64,000 nt of DNA from assembly GCA_022414725.1 (NCBI GenBank), contig CM039467.1:13044744-13108743 (forward strand). Reading direction: 5' to 3'. Positions 20,346 to 31,129 of this stretch are shown piece after piece. A program made the position numbers and the translations under genes. This DNA is from Microglena sp. YARC (Eukaryota; Chlorophyta; Chlorophyceae; Chlamydomonadales; Chlamydomonadaceae). The notes under the pieces are model-generated. The model was given only the letters and a program-made list of their open reading frames with translations, searched no databases and had not been told where the DNA came from. How positions within the stretch are numbered: position 1 is the stretch's first letter; the number at the start of each line of letters is the position of its first letter.

Positions 20346-20519
20346 TCTGCTTGGGACTTCTTCTTTTACCATTTAGCATGAGGCACAGAGTAGACTAAAA
20401 ACATAGCATAATTTTCCAGGTACTTCGATAAATGCACTGTGTTTGTTTGGTTGTGTGTGTTTGGTTGGGTCGATTCTCACCCAAGAAGGTGGATTTCCAA
20501 AAATGACCAGCGACCTGTG
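20346..20519. other. Short unique stretch, no gene seen
   Basis: Low-complexity T-rich sequence with a GTTTGGTTG run near 20445-20470. No coding frame or RNA gene recognised. Confidence 0.5.
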
Positions 20520-20533
20520 TACACATTTTGTAA

Positions 20534-20630
20534 TTGAAATTGAAATGGTTACATCCGTGTAATACCGTTACTCACAGGACGTGAAGTTAAGGACACCATA
20601 GCGTAAGCTGGAGCTAGCTATAGTCACCGT
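20534..20630 (-). mobile_element. SINE-like element, copy 4
   Basis: 97 bp, TTGAAATTGAAATGGTTACA ... CTAGCTATAGTCACCGT. The perfect 14-bp target-site duplication TACACATTTTGTAA is at 20520-20533 and 20631-20644. Intergenic, downstream of CPSF30. Confidence 0.93.
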
Positions 20631-20879
20631 TACACATTTTGTAACACAACTACCCGCAGTATGTTCAATTGTCTCCGGTATTATTCAAGATAGCCAGAAT
20701 TCACTGAGCAAGATTGACTTGGATAAAATGATGAAGGCATCTAAACAATAACAGGCATTGACAGGTAATCCCTGAGTACAGTGTACCCCAGGAATCTTGG
20801 TGATAACCAAGGAATCGGTATTAAAACTATGACGTATGCAAATTGGATGATGTCAGAAAATAGAAACCATAGTTCCACG

Positions 20880-21190
20880 TACACTAACGCATTGAATAAT
20901 AGGGATGATATTAAATGCATGGCAAGACTACGTCTTCGAGCTCTCAACTTCAATGTTAAATCAGAAAGGAGTACATCTCGTTCTGGCAGAATTATCAAAT
21001 GCTGAGGCTGGCTGTGGATACACATTTGTATAGAGAAAATGAAAATCGAACCTGAGTTGGTGGTAGATAAAAACTCCAGCATTAAGCTGGTCATGAATCC
21101 TGATTCCTTTGAAGGATGCAAAATACTTTCCGATACTGGTCGGGACTCGGGAGGTTTGGGGCACCTCGCAGGAAGTACCAGGAAGGTACA
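20880..21190 (+). pseudogene. Decayed non-LTR retrotransposon fragment (ORF2 C-terminal region)
   Basis: In the plus direction this reads MARLRLRALNFNVKSER, SGRIIKC and, after a frame break, KIEPELVVDKNSS and NPDSFEG. The second half matches the fragment at 30614-30814. The arrangement (ARLRLR...N.., then a Cys motif, then EDE.HF) resembles the end of LINE-type reverse transcriptase ORFs. Stops and a missing middle make it a remnant. The 161-codon minus frame here is its shadow. Confidence 0.45.
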
Positions 21191-21199
21191 GCAGTACGA

Positions 21200-22040
21200 G
21201 CTGTAAGCCTCTTTCGACTTGCTCACTTCCAGGACCGAAAGTCGCAGCTGATGCCTAGGTTGGATCGATTTTGTGGCCTATGATTAACTTCACCTGCCAC
21301 CTGCCGCAATAGCACATTTAGGAGATTGCCTCGCGCTGCATATTTATTGTCTCTTCTAATTCCTTTGCTTGCGCACCTCACCTAGATCGGTGCACCTAGA
21401 TCGAATCCAGCTATTCTTTAGACCACGCCACCTCCGCCTGTCTTTCCCCACTGACGATGACCCGTTGCTGAGGCAGCCCTGAGCTCCCAACCTCATCCAA
21501 TTCCTTACCCAGCTTCATAATCCATGCCAACTGACGTCTGGTTCCTTTCTTAACTCTATTCATGCCCACGGGAGTGACTTGGTCCATTCACCATAAGTGG
21601 TAAAAGTTTCCAACCCCCTGCCCCTGGCAGAACTCCCATTCTTGTTAAACCCCCATCGCTTGCCCATGGACAAATGATGAACTGGAATTTTTCCTCGGAA
21701 CCATCTGGCTGGTCTGGGCAGAGGCTCCTGTAGTTTCACCACTTGCTCAGATATTGGTCCAGCTAGGGCCGCTGTTGCGCAGAAAAATGGGGATAAGGTG
21801 AGGCTTGGGACACCTGAGGGGCACATGCAAATTCATGCCTACCATGCATGCGACCTGGCCATCACTGTTTCTTGTTTTGGGCTACGCGTAGCAGCTTCTA
21901 TGCAGCTCCCTTTCTTCATCCTTGGTCGAAATGTGAAACTAGATTGTACGTAGGAAAGCCGACACGAGAGGCATTCCAATGAAGCTGCAATCTTTTGACT
22001 TCACCCAGGGGCTAGCTACTGGAGCTGGGTGGAAGCAGGT
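21200..22040. other. Intergenic sequence with a few repeat fragments
   Basis: No gene recognised. 21560-21826 has an open minus frame without a known domain. 21880-21915 is the GCAGCTTCTATGCAGCTCCC repeat also seen at 3557 and 19020, and 21950-22045 matches 2130-2245. Confidence 0.4.
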
Positions 22041-22400
22041 ATGTGTAGGAACGGCAATATGATATCACATGATATCATGTCATCCTATGATGCCTGCAGT
22101 CTAACTAGGCTAAATCGATCATTTATACACAATTTCATATGATGCAATTTGCATGATGTCGTATGTTATTATTCTCACCTTTGGTCAGCGTCATATGATT
22201 AGGGAACGGCAACTAGTATTAGTGTTTGGAAAACTAATATGAAGTAATATAATTATGGTGTCACAATAAATCAACAATATTAGTTTTTCAAATGATATCG
22301 AAATTCTGGTGAGATGGCTCGTCCGAATAATATTATATAATTTATTTATTCACTAATATTATTTAACAAAGCTGACCCCTACATATAATATGCCGGTCCC
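22040..22400 (+). repeat. Partial copy of the dispersed repeat seen at 16960-17680
   Basis: Shares CTGCAGTCTAACTAGGCTAA, CATATGATGCAATTTGC, CCTTTGGTCAGCGTCATATG and the terminal GCCGGTCCCT. It is interrupted by an AT-rich block (22215-22370) with many AATATTA runs. Confidence 0.6.
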
Positions 22401-22504
22401 TAGCTAGGCGTAGCCCCAAAAGAAAGTGGGCTGGCCATCATACATGGTACCAACCCTCACAGCACTGCTGCGAACTATGTTTTGTTTTCTGCTCGGAGAA
22501 ATGT

Positions 22505-22910
22505 TCACACCACTCAACACTCACCACACCACTCACCACTCGCCACACCACTCACCACTCACCACAACACTCACCACTCACCACAACACCCACCAATCAC
22601 CAATCACCACAACACTCACCAATCACCACAACACTCACCACTCATCACTACACTCACCACTCACCGCAACACTCACCAATCACCATACACTCACCACTCA
22701 CCACTTACCACAACACTCACCACAACACTCATCACAACACTCACCATAACACTCACCACTCACCACTCACCATAACACTCATCACAACACTCACCACTCA
22801 CCACTACACTCAACACTCACCACTACACTCACCACAACATTCACCACAGCACTCACCACTACACTCTCCACTCACCATAGCACACACCACTCACCACAAC
22901 ACTCACCAGC
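22505..22910. repeat. CACTCACCACAA minisatellite
   Basis: Short 6-12 bp units (CACTCACCA, CACAACA) in irregular order over about 400 bp. Intergenic. Thr/His-rich frames are artefacts. Confidence 0.9.
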
Positions 22911-22919
22911 AGGGCAAGT

Positions 22920-23400
22920 AGTCCTACCCCCATGCTAAGTGATGATTGCATAATGCATGTGCACACACAAACAGTTTGATTTGTTCAGCGTTGTTGCACA
23001 TTTGGCCACACAACTGGACCTACGGAAAGCTGAAAAAACTCCACACACAATCTCCACTCACAACGCCCGGCTGGTTTGTGTTCAGTTAGAACTATGAGCA
23101 TGTGCAGTGTATGTAAAGTGCATACAGAATGCATGTAGAGCGTCTGTGTTTACTGCAAATAATTATGCAGTATATGTAGAGTGCATATAGAGTGCATGTA
23201 CAGTGCATGAAGAGTGCGTACTGTACTGATAGCAAAATTACATGTTTTTTTAATTTGACGTTTTTTTTCTAGTGGCGACGCGAATCAAACGCCCGTTACA
23301 TTACATTACATGTTAAAGTCTACTTGACACCGCGAGGGTGTATGAGACTCTGTGCTTTAAACAAAAAGAAAAAGCACCCACAAAGCAAAAAACCCCATTA
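22920..23400. other. Intergenic sequence, no gene seen
   Basis: Contains a short degenerate GTGCATATAGAGTGCATGTA repeat (23095-23225). Nothing else recognised. Confidence 0.4.
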
Positions 23401-23402
23401 CA

Positions 23403-23985
23403 TCAGGGGTGTGTCGAGGACAAACAAACCAAACTCCCAACCACCGTTTTGGTGGCGTAGGTATTAAACCCCTTAGAGCAGGACCCAGATCTCAACCACT
23501 TACAGTGGCGGAGGTAAGGTTGGCCCGTTGAACCCAGGACTGACGAATCGGCGGAATAGTTTTGCCCACCCTGGCGCAGTGGCGCGCAGTGCGACCCGAG
23601 TACCATCCCGCGGTACCCTGTTTTCACCCCTTCACGTCGCCCCCGAAGAACAACGTCAAATATTAAAAACGTTTTTTTGCTGTCAGTACGGTATACGTGG
23701 CTTGCAGAGGCCCTATCCCCACCTATACCAATTATGCGGGGCATTTGTTTGCACAGCCCCCCCTTCTGGGGGGCGGGAGCCCCCAGGGTTACCCATTTGT
23801 CCGTCTGTGCGTCCGACCAACCGATAAAAAAATTGAAGCCTGACACGTCAAGCCAATTGTCTCATAACTAACTGGCTTTGGTCAGCTCCACTTCCGTTGC
23901 CACCAGTCGTTCCGTTGCCAACACACTCTACCAATTTTCCGCGTCAGTTGCAACGCTGCATAGGACTTGTTCCTGCTACCTGTAG
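23403..23985. repeat. Dispersed hairpin element, longest copy
   Basis: Includes the hairpin CCCCCCTTCTGGGGGGCGGG (23759-23785), then CCCAGGGTTACCCATTTGTC, GTCCGACCAACCG, CCTGACACGTCA, CATAACTAACTGGC, CGTTGCCAACACACTC and GTTGCAACGCTGCATAGGAC. The same order is seen at 30235-30390/30815-30900 and 33185-33370, and in reverse at 2277-2485. No protein is encoded in any copy. Confidence 0.7.
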
Positions 23986-24247
23986 TGATCGCTACACAGG
24001 ACCTTGTTCTAACGTTTGTACTCATCGACGCACTGGGGTGCCGTACTGGTAACAGCGCTTGCATCTTCCCATAAGTCTTGTTCTTCCTGGAATCCCTTCC
24101 TTCGTACCAATTACTGCTCCGTTTTCTTCTTGAATAGTCTCTCTTTTAAGAGGACTTTGATTTCCCACAGCAGGGATCTGTCTATATGCCATAACTGAGG
24201 TCGCTTCAGGGATTCTTTTTCAAATCTGAAAGTTTTCTTTTTGCTTT

Positions 24248-24766
24248 GTGGTTTTAGGCCTCTTCCAGCGACAGCCTGTTAGTGCTTTTATGGCTTTATA
24301 CGACTTGTATAGCCTTTTACAGCTGTTTAACCTAAATTGGGCATACAAAACTAGCGATCGCTATATATATAGCGGGGAAAAAATCCCTGGGTCGGTTGGT
24401 GAGTGGCTTCAAGAAGAATTCAAACCAGATGACATACTGAAGGAGATAGAAAACACGACTAAGTCGTTGTCGATATCGTACAGTATATCGCACGATCGTT
24501 TGCCAATTACTTGTGCGCGTTTGACAATTACCCGCTTGTGCGTATACAAAGTATGTCACAAGTACTCAGTATATAAAGAGAATCAAGTATGTGCATGGCA
24601 TACTGATCTACACGGGGTGCGTTCATTTCTCTCATCAGATTGTCGGGGGCAAACGTCGAATCCGCGCTTATTTCTGACAGCGAGTAAATATGGAGGCATG
24701 ATCCTCTATATCCAAGTCGAGGCAATTGGCAGATCCTCGTACAGGGGTCGGGCCGGTTTCAGATAA
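24248..24766 (+). other. Open reading frame of unknown status (172 codons)
   Basis: An ATG-initiated frame outside tandem repeats, whose first third looks protein-like (for example SVGEWLQEEFKPDDILKEIE). No domain is recognised, and the second half overlaps fragments repeated nearby (the TACTGATCTACA segment recurs at 25948). It may be an exon of an unrecognised gene, or chance. Confidence 0.15.
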
Positions 24767-25185
24767 ACCTTTGTAACTTCCTCACCAGACGGAATCTGAC
24801 AATGTTAAGTATACCAGTACCCACGAAACTGGTTTGGCGAGGGCATTCCGTACCCGCGCTTGTTTTTGAGAATGAGTAAATGTGTCGTGGTAGTGCTCGA
24901 GTAGTGACCTCCACAGATTCTAAGTACAAGTGCGAAAGTTGGGTCAAACCAGAAGCTCAATCCTTCCTCCCCAAAGTTCTTGGGTATATGGAGGAAATTT
25001 AGGCATGCAACTTAGGCTTAACACCACCTTCAAATTCTCAAACACTAACACTACCTAGCTCAGCTCAGAATCAGGAATTGGTAAGGGTGTTTGCTTGACC
25101 ATGTTGTCATACTTTGATCAAATCCAAAAGTAAGACCACAAATTGATAGAGCTCGTCAAGGGGATCACTATATACCCTACTTTGA

Positions 25186-25232
25186 CCCGCTAATTGTAAT
25201 TTCTGAAGAAGATATGGGCCTTGTTTTGGAAA

Positions 25233-25268
<36 letters not shown>

Positions 25269-25815
25269 AAGGCAGATTACAAAAACTTCTGACATAGGTA
25301 TTTAAAAAACTTCCTCACCCCCCCCCGCCGAAGACCCGCTAATTATAACTTCTGAAGGAGATATGGGCCTTCTTTCGCGGGGGGGGGGGGAGGGGGGCTA
25401 AGGCAGATTACAAAAACTTCTGACATAGGTATATAAAAAGACTTCCTCACTACCCCCTCTTAGGATCGACTAACCCATGTCCAATTGCTGTTGACATGGA
25501 CACAATTGTTACACAATTACACAACATGTCCAATTGCTGTTCACATGGACACAGTTGTTACACAATTACACAATGTCCAATTGGTGTTCACATGGAACCT
25601 TTCTCCACTTCAGACCTAACACCGGCTAAGTATACTATTACCCAAGCGAATGCGGTTAGACATCTCACCCGCCAAAGACCCGCTAATTATAACTTCTGAA
25701 GGAGACATGGGCCTTTTTTGAGGGGGGGGGGGGGGGGGGGGGGCTAAGGCAGATTACAAAAACTTCCGACATAGGTATGCAAAGGGATTTGAAAAAACTT
25801 CCTCAATACCCCCCG
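25186..25815. repeat. Three diverged repeats each carrying a long poly-G tract
   Basis: Copies at about 25186-25320, 25333-25450 and 25674-25815 share CCCGCTAATT, ACTTCTGAAGGAGATATGGG, a poly-G run (31, about 10 and about 22 G), AAGGCAGATTACAAAAACTT and CATAGGTAT. Between copies 2 and 3 is a direct repeat with ATGTCCAATTGCTGTTNACA (25478-25592). Confidence 0.85.
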
Positions 25816-25958
25816 TCCAAGGCCCCCCAAAGTTGCAGTGAATCAAGTATATATATATAGCGTACTGGTACACGGTGTTACACAATTATTTTGCGGTCTA
25901 GCCGTATAGTAAACATACACATGTCAATTCAGAAAAAAGAAAATCATGGCGTACTGAT

Positions 25959-28900
25959 CTACAAGGCAATGACCCGGGCCATGACCAAAGGCCTGCCCCA
26001 GTTGGTGATCTCTATGCGAGTGCTGTTTTCGAAAATCATCCCTGCCTCATCCATGAAAAAGTCCACTAGGTCCCTCCTCATCTTCACAACGGCTTTGTTG
26101 GCTACCTTGGCCTTCTTGCCGTTGCCAAAGAAGGGGAGGTCCGCCTCATATAAGGGGATACCAATATCAGTGGCATAGTTGTAGGGTCCGGGAACCAAGT
26201 GAGTGAAGGACGGTGCACCAACAAAGGCGAATATAAACTCAGCGGTATTGGAAATAATGTTCGCATCAGGGCCAAGGCGGACCATGGCCTCGACCGAGTA
26301 GTCACCCGTTGGGTCCGGCATCTCATTCATGGTCATGGCGATGGGCATGTGGGCTGCCGACAAGAAAAAAGTAGCCCAATCCTGAAGCTTGGCAGCGTTG
26401 TGTATCATGCTCTGCCAGATGAGCTGCGTGCAGATTCCGAAGAGCTTTGCACGGGTGTCCAACTTGTTGTCCGAGGTGATCTGGATCATGTTGGATCCCA
26501 GGGGGTCCAGCATGGCCTTCCTCATGGCTTGCAGAGACTTGTCATTTCGCACGGATGCGTCGTCGGGGTAGTACTTGTCCAGCGAGCTTTTTACTGCAGT
26601 CTTGCACAAGTCAAACACCTCAAGCAGGGTGCTGGCCAGCCTGAAGCCGTACCAGGGCGGCATGCCCTCCTCGGAAAAGCGGCTCTTATCCAGACCCGAC
26701 CACTTCAGCTGCTGGTTGGGCTTTGTGCTGAAGAAGGTGGGTCCGTCGAGAGGGCTACCGACACCGCGCTCCACAAATGCATTGAAGAACAGGGGCAAGT
26801 CCTGCTGGCTAATAGGTGTGGGGGGAGGGGCAGAGAAGCCCCCAAAGAGGGATGCATGGAACTGGAGAAGGTAGGAGGGGTCAAGGTAGGGGTCGAGGAG
26901 TTGCCTGACAGGGTGGGTGGCCATGCCCACAGGGCTCTCAGGCTCCACGGTGTTATAGATTGCATACATTGCAGCTCCCTGGATGATGTGGAGCTGGAAC
27001 ACATGCCCATACCAGATAAGGGCTGTGGTGTAGGCATTGCGCACTGCAGACATGGCCAAGATGAAGGCTGACTCGCTGAGCTCAGGTGTGAAGAGCTCAG
27101 TGTCGGTGCTGCCGTTTGCGTTTCCGAGGAGCACAGCTTTCACACGCAGAAGGGCTGGAACGCCTCTGTACTCCGCAGGATCCTCCATGTACTGCATAAT
27201 GCAATGGCAGGCGATGTTCCACCTGTCATCTGGGTTCCCAGAAGGGCCTGTCCCCATGCCATTGTACCACATAAGGTCAAAGCCCACAAGGTCCCCCTGG
27301 GCTGCCAGCTCCTCCCACTCTGGGTTCCACTTGTCTCCATACATCACCTGCAGCCGCTCAATCTCTGAAGATGTGGTGATGTTCTTGTACCAAAGCATGG
27401 GTGCGTAGACTTGGGTGTTGACAATCCACAGGCTATCTGCTGCAACATCAACATCAGTGTAAAACAGCCTGGCTTGTCTCTGGCCCTCAGGTATGAAGCT
27501 AGAAAGACCTCGGTTGCTTGGATGCATCGTAACTAGGTTCTCAGGCTCAGGGAATTTGATGTTCAACAGGCTGGTGTTGATGGGTGGTGATCCTGGGCAC
27601 GCCACTGGTGAAACACTCTGCCCCTGGATCCATCCTTGTTCCAGTACACATGCTGACCCCGTCAGAACAGCCAGGACGTCGCTCATGTTATGCCTCGAGG
27701 AAGCCGGCAGGGTCAAACACTCATCTGATAGGCCGGTTGCGTTGCAGATAGTTATTGCCCCTGGTGTGTATGGATAATTGGTATACTGCAGGGCGAGGAC
27801 AAACTGTTCCACTTGAGGATTCGGTTTGGTTGTCAACATTGAGGTCCACCTGTGTAAAAATGAAAATTGAAAATTTGTAAGCCCTGCTACGGGGCGTGAG
27901 AATGAAGTAACCCCCCCATTTGCATGCAATGTACATACTGGAGAATGGCTGCTATGATGGGTTTTTGGTTTCGCATACCACTCCTGCGCCTGAGCATGGA
28001 CTTCCGTGCGACAGCATGGAGGGAAGTTCTCTACCTCCTCCAAGGCGGTAGGTCTGAAATTTGGGAACCTGGCAACTTTGAACCGCAGACCGGTCAGTTT
28101 TTTGTGCTGTGTTCTAGTGAACCAGACAGCCTGAGCTCAATATCATATTCCACCTGTGTTTGTTGTTACAGTCCAGGGTTAGCCAAATAGGCTAAAGGGA
28201 CTTGCCCAACCATGATATCAGGAGGGGCCAAAAAGGAAAGGCAATGATGAAATGAACCCCAAACAACCATTTTACCGACTGAGGCCCTGGGTTTGTGCTG
28301 CAGTAAATTAATTATGCGATTCTCATCACACTTTTAAATAGTTAACTTGCCTCTGGAGTCATGAGGGGCATCGCGGGCAGTCTGGTGAGATCACCCCCAT
28401 AGGTAGTCGTGGTGAGTTAGGGATGGGATAGGTTGGGCTTGGTTAGGGACAAACCCACCTGATAAAAAATGATAACGCTTGGTGGGGCGTGATATTAAGG
28501 GAACCCGTCGTACACGGGTAGAGAGCGGTCTTCTACCTCAACTGGACAAGCTACCATCGCGGTTGACAACGACCTGCAACGCTCAGGGCGGCCATAGGGG
28601 GAATCGAACCCCGACCCTGCATCCTCAAAGCAATTTGGTGTACCACTAGACCAATTGATTCGCTGAAAGGGGCTACAAACTCACCTGACTGGATTGAAAA
28701 GGGGCATCGCAGGTAGGCTGGTGAGACCGCTCTCATAGATGGGCAGACGGCTGATGGGGGGGGGCACCCAACTGCAATTGGTGACGTTTTTCCTCTTCAG
28801 TTCCAGGATGCACTCCCAGGTGAACTCGGCAGATTGTTTAGGGCCGCAGTCGGGGGTGCCGTCTTCAATGCTCCAGTCAGGCAAGGATCCTGTATTGAAG

Positions 28901-30171
28901 GTCGAGGAGCAAGTGGGGGGGTCAGTGAGGGTGGGGTGAGTTGTGGTGGGTTCATGTGGGTTGGGTGGGTTGGTTTCAGTTGAGGTGAGGTGGGTTGTGT
29001 GGGGTGGGTTCAGGTGAATTGTGGTCAGTTCAGGTGGGTGGGGTGAGTTGGTTTCAGTTCAGGTGAGGTGGGTTGTGTGGGGTGGGTTCCGATGAGCTGT
29101 GTTGGGTTCAGGTGGGTTGGGTGGGTTGGTTTCAGTTCAGGTGAGGTGGGTTGTGTGGGGTGGGTTCAGGTGAGTTGTGGTCAGTTCAGGTGGGTGGGGT
29201 GAGGTGGGTTCAGTGAGGGTGGCGTGCTCTTCTTGAGCCCAAGGTGAAGTCGGCAGGTTAAGTAGTGCCGCAGTCGGGGGATCCAATTGAGGTTGAAATT
29301 GAAATTGTTACATCCGAGTAATGTGCCACTCTCAGGACGTGAAGTGAAGGACACCACTGCGTTAGCCGGAACTAGCAGTAGTCACCATAAACGGGGGATC
29401 CAACTTCAATGCTCCAGTTAGGCAAGGATACTGAAAGTTGGGATATTGTGAGGGGCATGAGAGGGGGGTTTGTGAGGTAATGGTGGTGGGTTAGGGAGGG
29501 GATGGGATGGGTCCAGTAAGGCAAATTAAGGATTCACAATTGTATGTTTAGCTCATCCTCAACTCCACCCCTGCCCAAATCAAAGCAACACCAACCCACT
29601 CACCCTCCGCTTTGCCATTCCATCCAACCATTCCCTTCAAGGTGTCTCAACTGCGAGTACGGGGCAAGCTGTGCACTCATGGTCCAGGTCTTCGGGGAGA
29701 GCTGAACATGGATGAAAAGGCAGTGCTACACTCACCCTGAACACGTGTCTCACTATCTAAACACCCGGAACACCTGTTAAACAGGGTGCAGGCTGCCATA
29801 GAGCTGAACATGGAAAAATTAAAAACACCCCACATGAGGGCGTTTAAACATGGTCGGTGGGTTTTTATTTGTTGAACACCCTGGACACGTGTTTAACTAT
29901 CTAAATACCTGTTAAACACCATGAACACCTGTTGAACAGGGTGCAGGCTGCCTTAGAGCTGACCATGGATGAAAATAAAGGCAGTGCAACACTCACCCTC
30001 CACTCCACCCCACCAATAGCCAGTGCAACACCTACCCTCCACTCCACTCAAAATCAAAGCAACACCCACCCACCCTCCGCTCAACCCTATTCTACCCCAC
30101 CCCACCCCACCCTATCAAACCATTCCCTACAAGGTGTCTTACCTGCCAGCATGAGACTATCAAAATTATCC
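25959..30171 (-). CDS. Lipoxygenase-like protein, C-terminal exons (5' end unresolved)
   Basis: The terminal exon 27849-25959 (630 codons, stop TAG) follows the acceptor TTTACACAG|GTGG. Upstream, 28889-28685 (ACAG|GATCC ... GTCAG|GTGAGT) joins in phase, and a 29-nt exon at 30171-30143 (TTCAG|GGAT ... GGCAG|GTAAGA, encoding DNFDSLMLAG) also fits. Lipoxygenase landmarks are in order: DNFDSLMLAG, FYTDVDV...YAPMLWY, HVFQLH (an HxxxxH iron-ligand pair, about 26985-27010), MATHPVRQLLDPY, YYPDDASVRNDKSLQ, and TQLIWQSMIHNAAKLQDW. Oddities: the usual His-x3-Asn pair is HNAAK, with Lys at the Asn position, and the C-terminus ends in Leu instead of Ile. It may be a divergent or non-iron member. Lipoxygenases dioxygenate polyunsaturated fatty acids; activity here is uncertain. 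Several N-x-S/T sites suggest a secreted form. The first exons were not found. Confidence 0.6.
28150..28345 (+). repeat. Dispersed GTTACAGTCCAGGG element
   Basis: GTTACAGTCCAGGGTTAGCC, AAATAGGCTAAAGGGACTTG and AACCCCAAACAACCATTTTA match the copy at 30385-30560 almost motif for motif. It lies within the intron between the two large exons of the lipoxygenase-like gene. Confidence 0.75.
28465..28660 (-). mobile_element. tRNA-derived SINE-like element
   Basis: On the minus strand 28658-28590 has TGGTCTAGTGG (A-box type, 28653-28643) and GGTTCGATTCC (perfect B box, 28610-28600) at tRNA-like spacing. The acceptor and anticodon stems do not pair well, so it is not a functional tRNA. It continues into a body (AACCGCGATGGTAGCTTGTC, CCCACCAAGCGTTATCA) and a T-rich tail. 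The body recurs without the tRNA-like head at 31545-31655. Confidence 0.4.
28905..29225. repeat. 78-bp GT-rich minisatellite
   Basis: TTGGTTTCAGTT recurs at 28970, 29048 and 29126 with GGTGAGGTGGGTTGTGTGGG. It lies directly upstream (minus sense) of the 28889-28685 exon. Confidence 0.85.
29230..29440 (-). pseudogene. Decayed duplicate of the lipoxygenase-like exon start, split by a SINE-like element
   Basis: 29241-29286 plus 29404-29433 resemble the start of exon 28889-28685 (shared CAGTCGGGGG and CTTCAATGCTCCAGT, AGGCAAGGAT) but with changed frame and bases. The acceptor is altered (ATACTGAA instead of CCTGTATT on the plus strand). Excising the element at 29287-29391 with one target-site copy restores continuity with the parent exon. 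Confidence 0.7.
29287..29391 (-). mobile_element. SINE-like element, copy 5
   Basis: 105 bp, beginning TTGAGGTTGAAATTGAAATT and ending AGTAGTCACCATAAA. The perfect 12-bp target-site duplication CGGGGGATCCAA is at 29275-29286 and 29392-29403. It is inserted in the decayed exon duplicate, which gives an internal before/after comparison. Confidence 0.93.
29660..29965. repeat. Repeated exon-like fragments and GTGCAGGCTGCC duplication
   Basis: On the minus strand 29698-29660 resembles the exon-like segment at 31105-31056 (TTCAG|CTCT...CCGAGTGCACA-type) but has TTGAGA where a GTAAGA donor would be. ACAGGGTGCAGGCTGCC occurs twice (about 29782 and 29936). These look like decayed exon duplicates of an unidentified gene, possibly the lipoxygenase-like one. 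Confidence 0.35.
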
Positions 30172-30234
30172 CTGAAGCAAGAAATCATGGCCCAACCGTT
30201 GGTAAAACGATTGTTAGGGGTTAATTTCATCAGT

Positions 30235-30560
30235 ATGTTTTGGCGGAGCCCCCCCCTTCTGGGGGGCAAGAGCCCCCAGGTTCACCCCGTTGTCCGTCTG
30301 TGCGACCGACCGACGACCGAGACGAATCCTGACACGTCAGCCATCAGTCTTATAACTAAGTGGCTTTGGTCAGCTCCATTGTTGTATGTATGTATGTATG
30401 TTACAGTCCAGGGGTAGGCCAAATAGGCTAAAGGGACTTGCCCAACTGTATAGGAAGGGCTTAAAAAGAAAAAGCACTGATGAATTGAACCCCAAACAAT
30501 CGTTTAACCGACGGGGGCCCTGAGTTCGTGCTACAGTGATAATTTAATTCTACAATATTA
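30235..30560 (+). repeat. Hairpin element followed by GTTACAGTCCAGGGGT element
   Basis: 30238-30390 is a short copy of the hairpin family (GGCGGAGCCCCCCCTTCTGG, GACACGTCAGCCATCAG). A GTATGTATGTATGTTACAG junction leads into a copy of the second family (30390-30560), ending in AT-rich sequence. The two families are directly adjacent here. Confidence 0.7.
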
Positions 30561-30613
30561 TTAAATCATCATCTCAGCTGGGATGATAACTTAATTGTGC
30601 GATTATTATCGCA

Positions 30614-30814
30614 TTATTTTACAAATCGAATGAAGTATTTCCATCCTTCAAAGGAATCAGGATTCATGGCCAGCTTCATACTGGAGTTTTTATCCACCAA
30701 TTCAGGTTCAATGTCCATTTTCTCAAAATTACTTTTTCTATCCTCAGCGTTTAAGGGAAATTCTAATATGAAATGCATTTCATCTTCGACTACTCTTCTA
30801 CCGTCAAACATCAT
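30614..30814 (-). pseudogene. Non-LTR retrotransposon fragment (EDE-HF motif)
   Basis: The minus frame reads VVEDEMHFILEFPLNAEDR and NPDSFEGWKYFIRFV. VEDE.HF....P....R is a recurrent end motif of LINE-type ORF2 proteins. The same C-terminal segment occurs at 20741-21226. Only about 66 codons remain, so this is a fragment. Confidence 0.45.
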
Positions 30815-30985
30815 AACGCATCGTTGCCACCTGTCGTTCCATTGCCAACACTCTCCGCCAATTTCCGTGTCGGTTGCGACGCTGCATAGGACTTGTTCGT
30901 TTTAGCCCCTCATGTCACGGTTGGGCAAGTCCCTTTCGCCTATTTGGCCTACCCCTGGACTATAACCACATACCGGTACATACAA
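30815..30985 (+). repeat. Hairpin-family 3' part plus reverse GTCCAGGGGT copy
   Basis: CATCGTTGCCACCTGTCGTT to GCGACGCTGCATAGGACTTG is the right end of the hairpin family. It is followed by CACGGTTGGGCAAGTCCC and ACCCCTGGACTATAACC in reverse orientation. Confidence 0.65.
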
Positions 30986-31055
30986 ACATACATAAATGAA
31001 TGTAGATGGTCAAACAACAGACAGACAGACAGACAGACAGACAGAGTGTCTTACC

Positions 31056-31105
31056 TGTGCCGACGAGACATAATGTGCACTCAGGAGTCAGGGTGCCGGG
31101 AAGAG
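31056..31105 (-). other. Possible exon (about 50 bp), unassigned
   Basis: On the minus strand a pyrimidine-poor acceptor, CATGTTCAG, precedes an open stretch (ALPGTLTPECTLCLVG), and a good donor, GGCACAG|GTAAGA, follows. A decayed copy lies at 29698. It might belong to the lipoxygenase-like gene, but its phase does not join to the 30171 exon, so I leave it open. Confidence 0.25.
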
Positions 31106-31129
31106 CTGAACATGTAACATTGCAAAATC

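Noticed and set aside
26199..27071. Plus-strand ORF of 290 codons
   Set aside because: Antisense to the lipoxygenase-like exon, which has clear family motifs on the minus strand.
28590..28658. Functional tRNA gene
   Set aside because: Good A and B boxes, but the acceptor stem does not pair and the anticodon arm is irregular.
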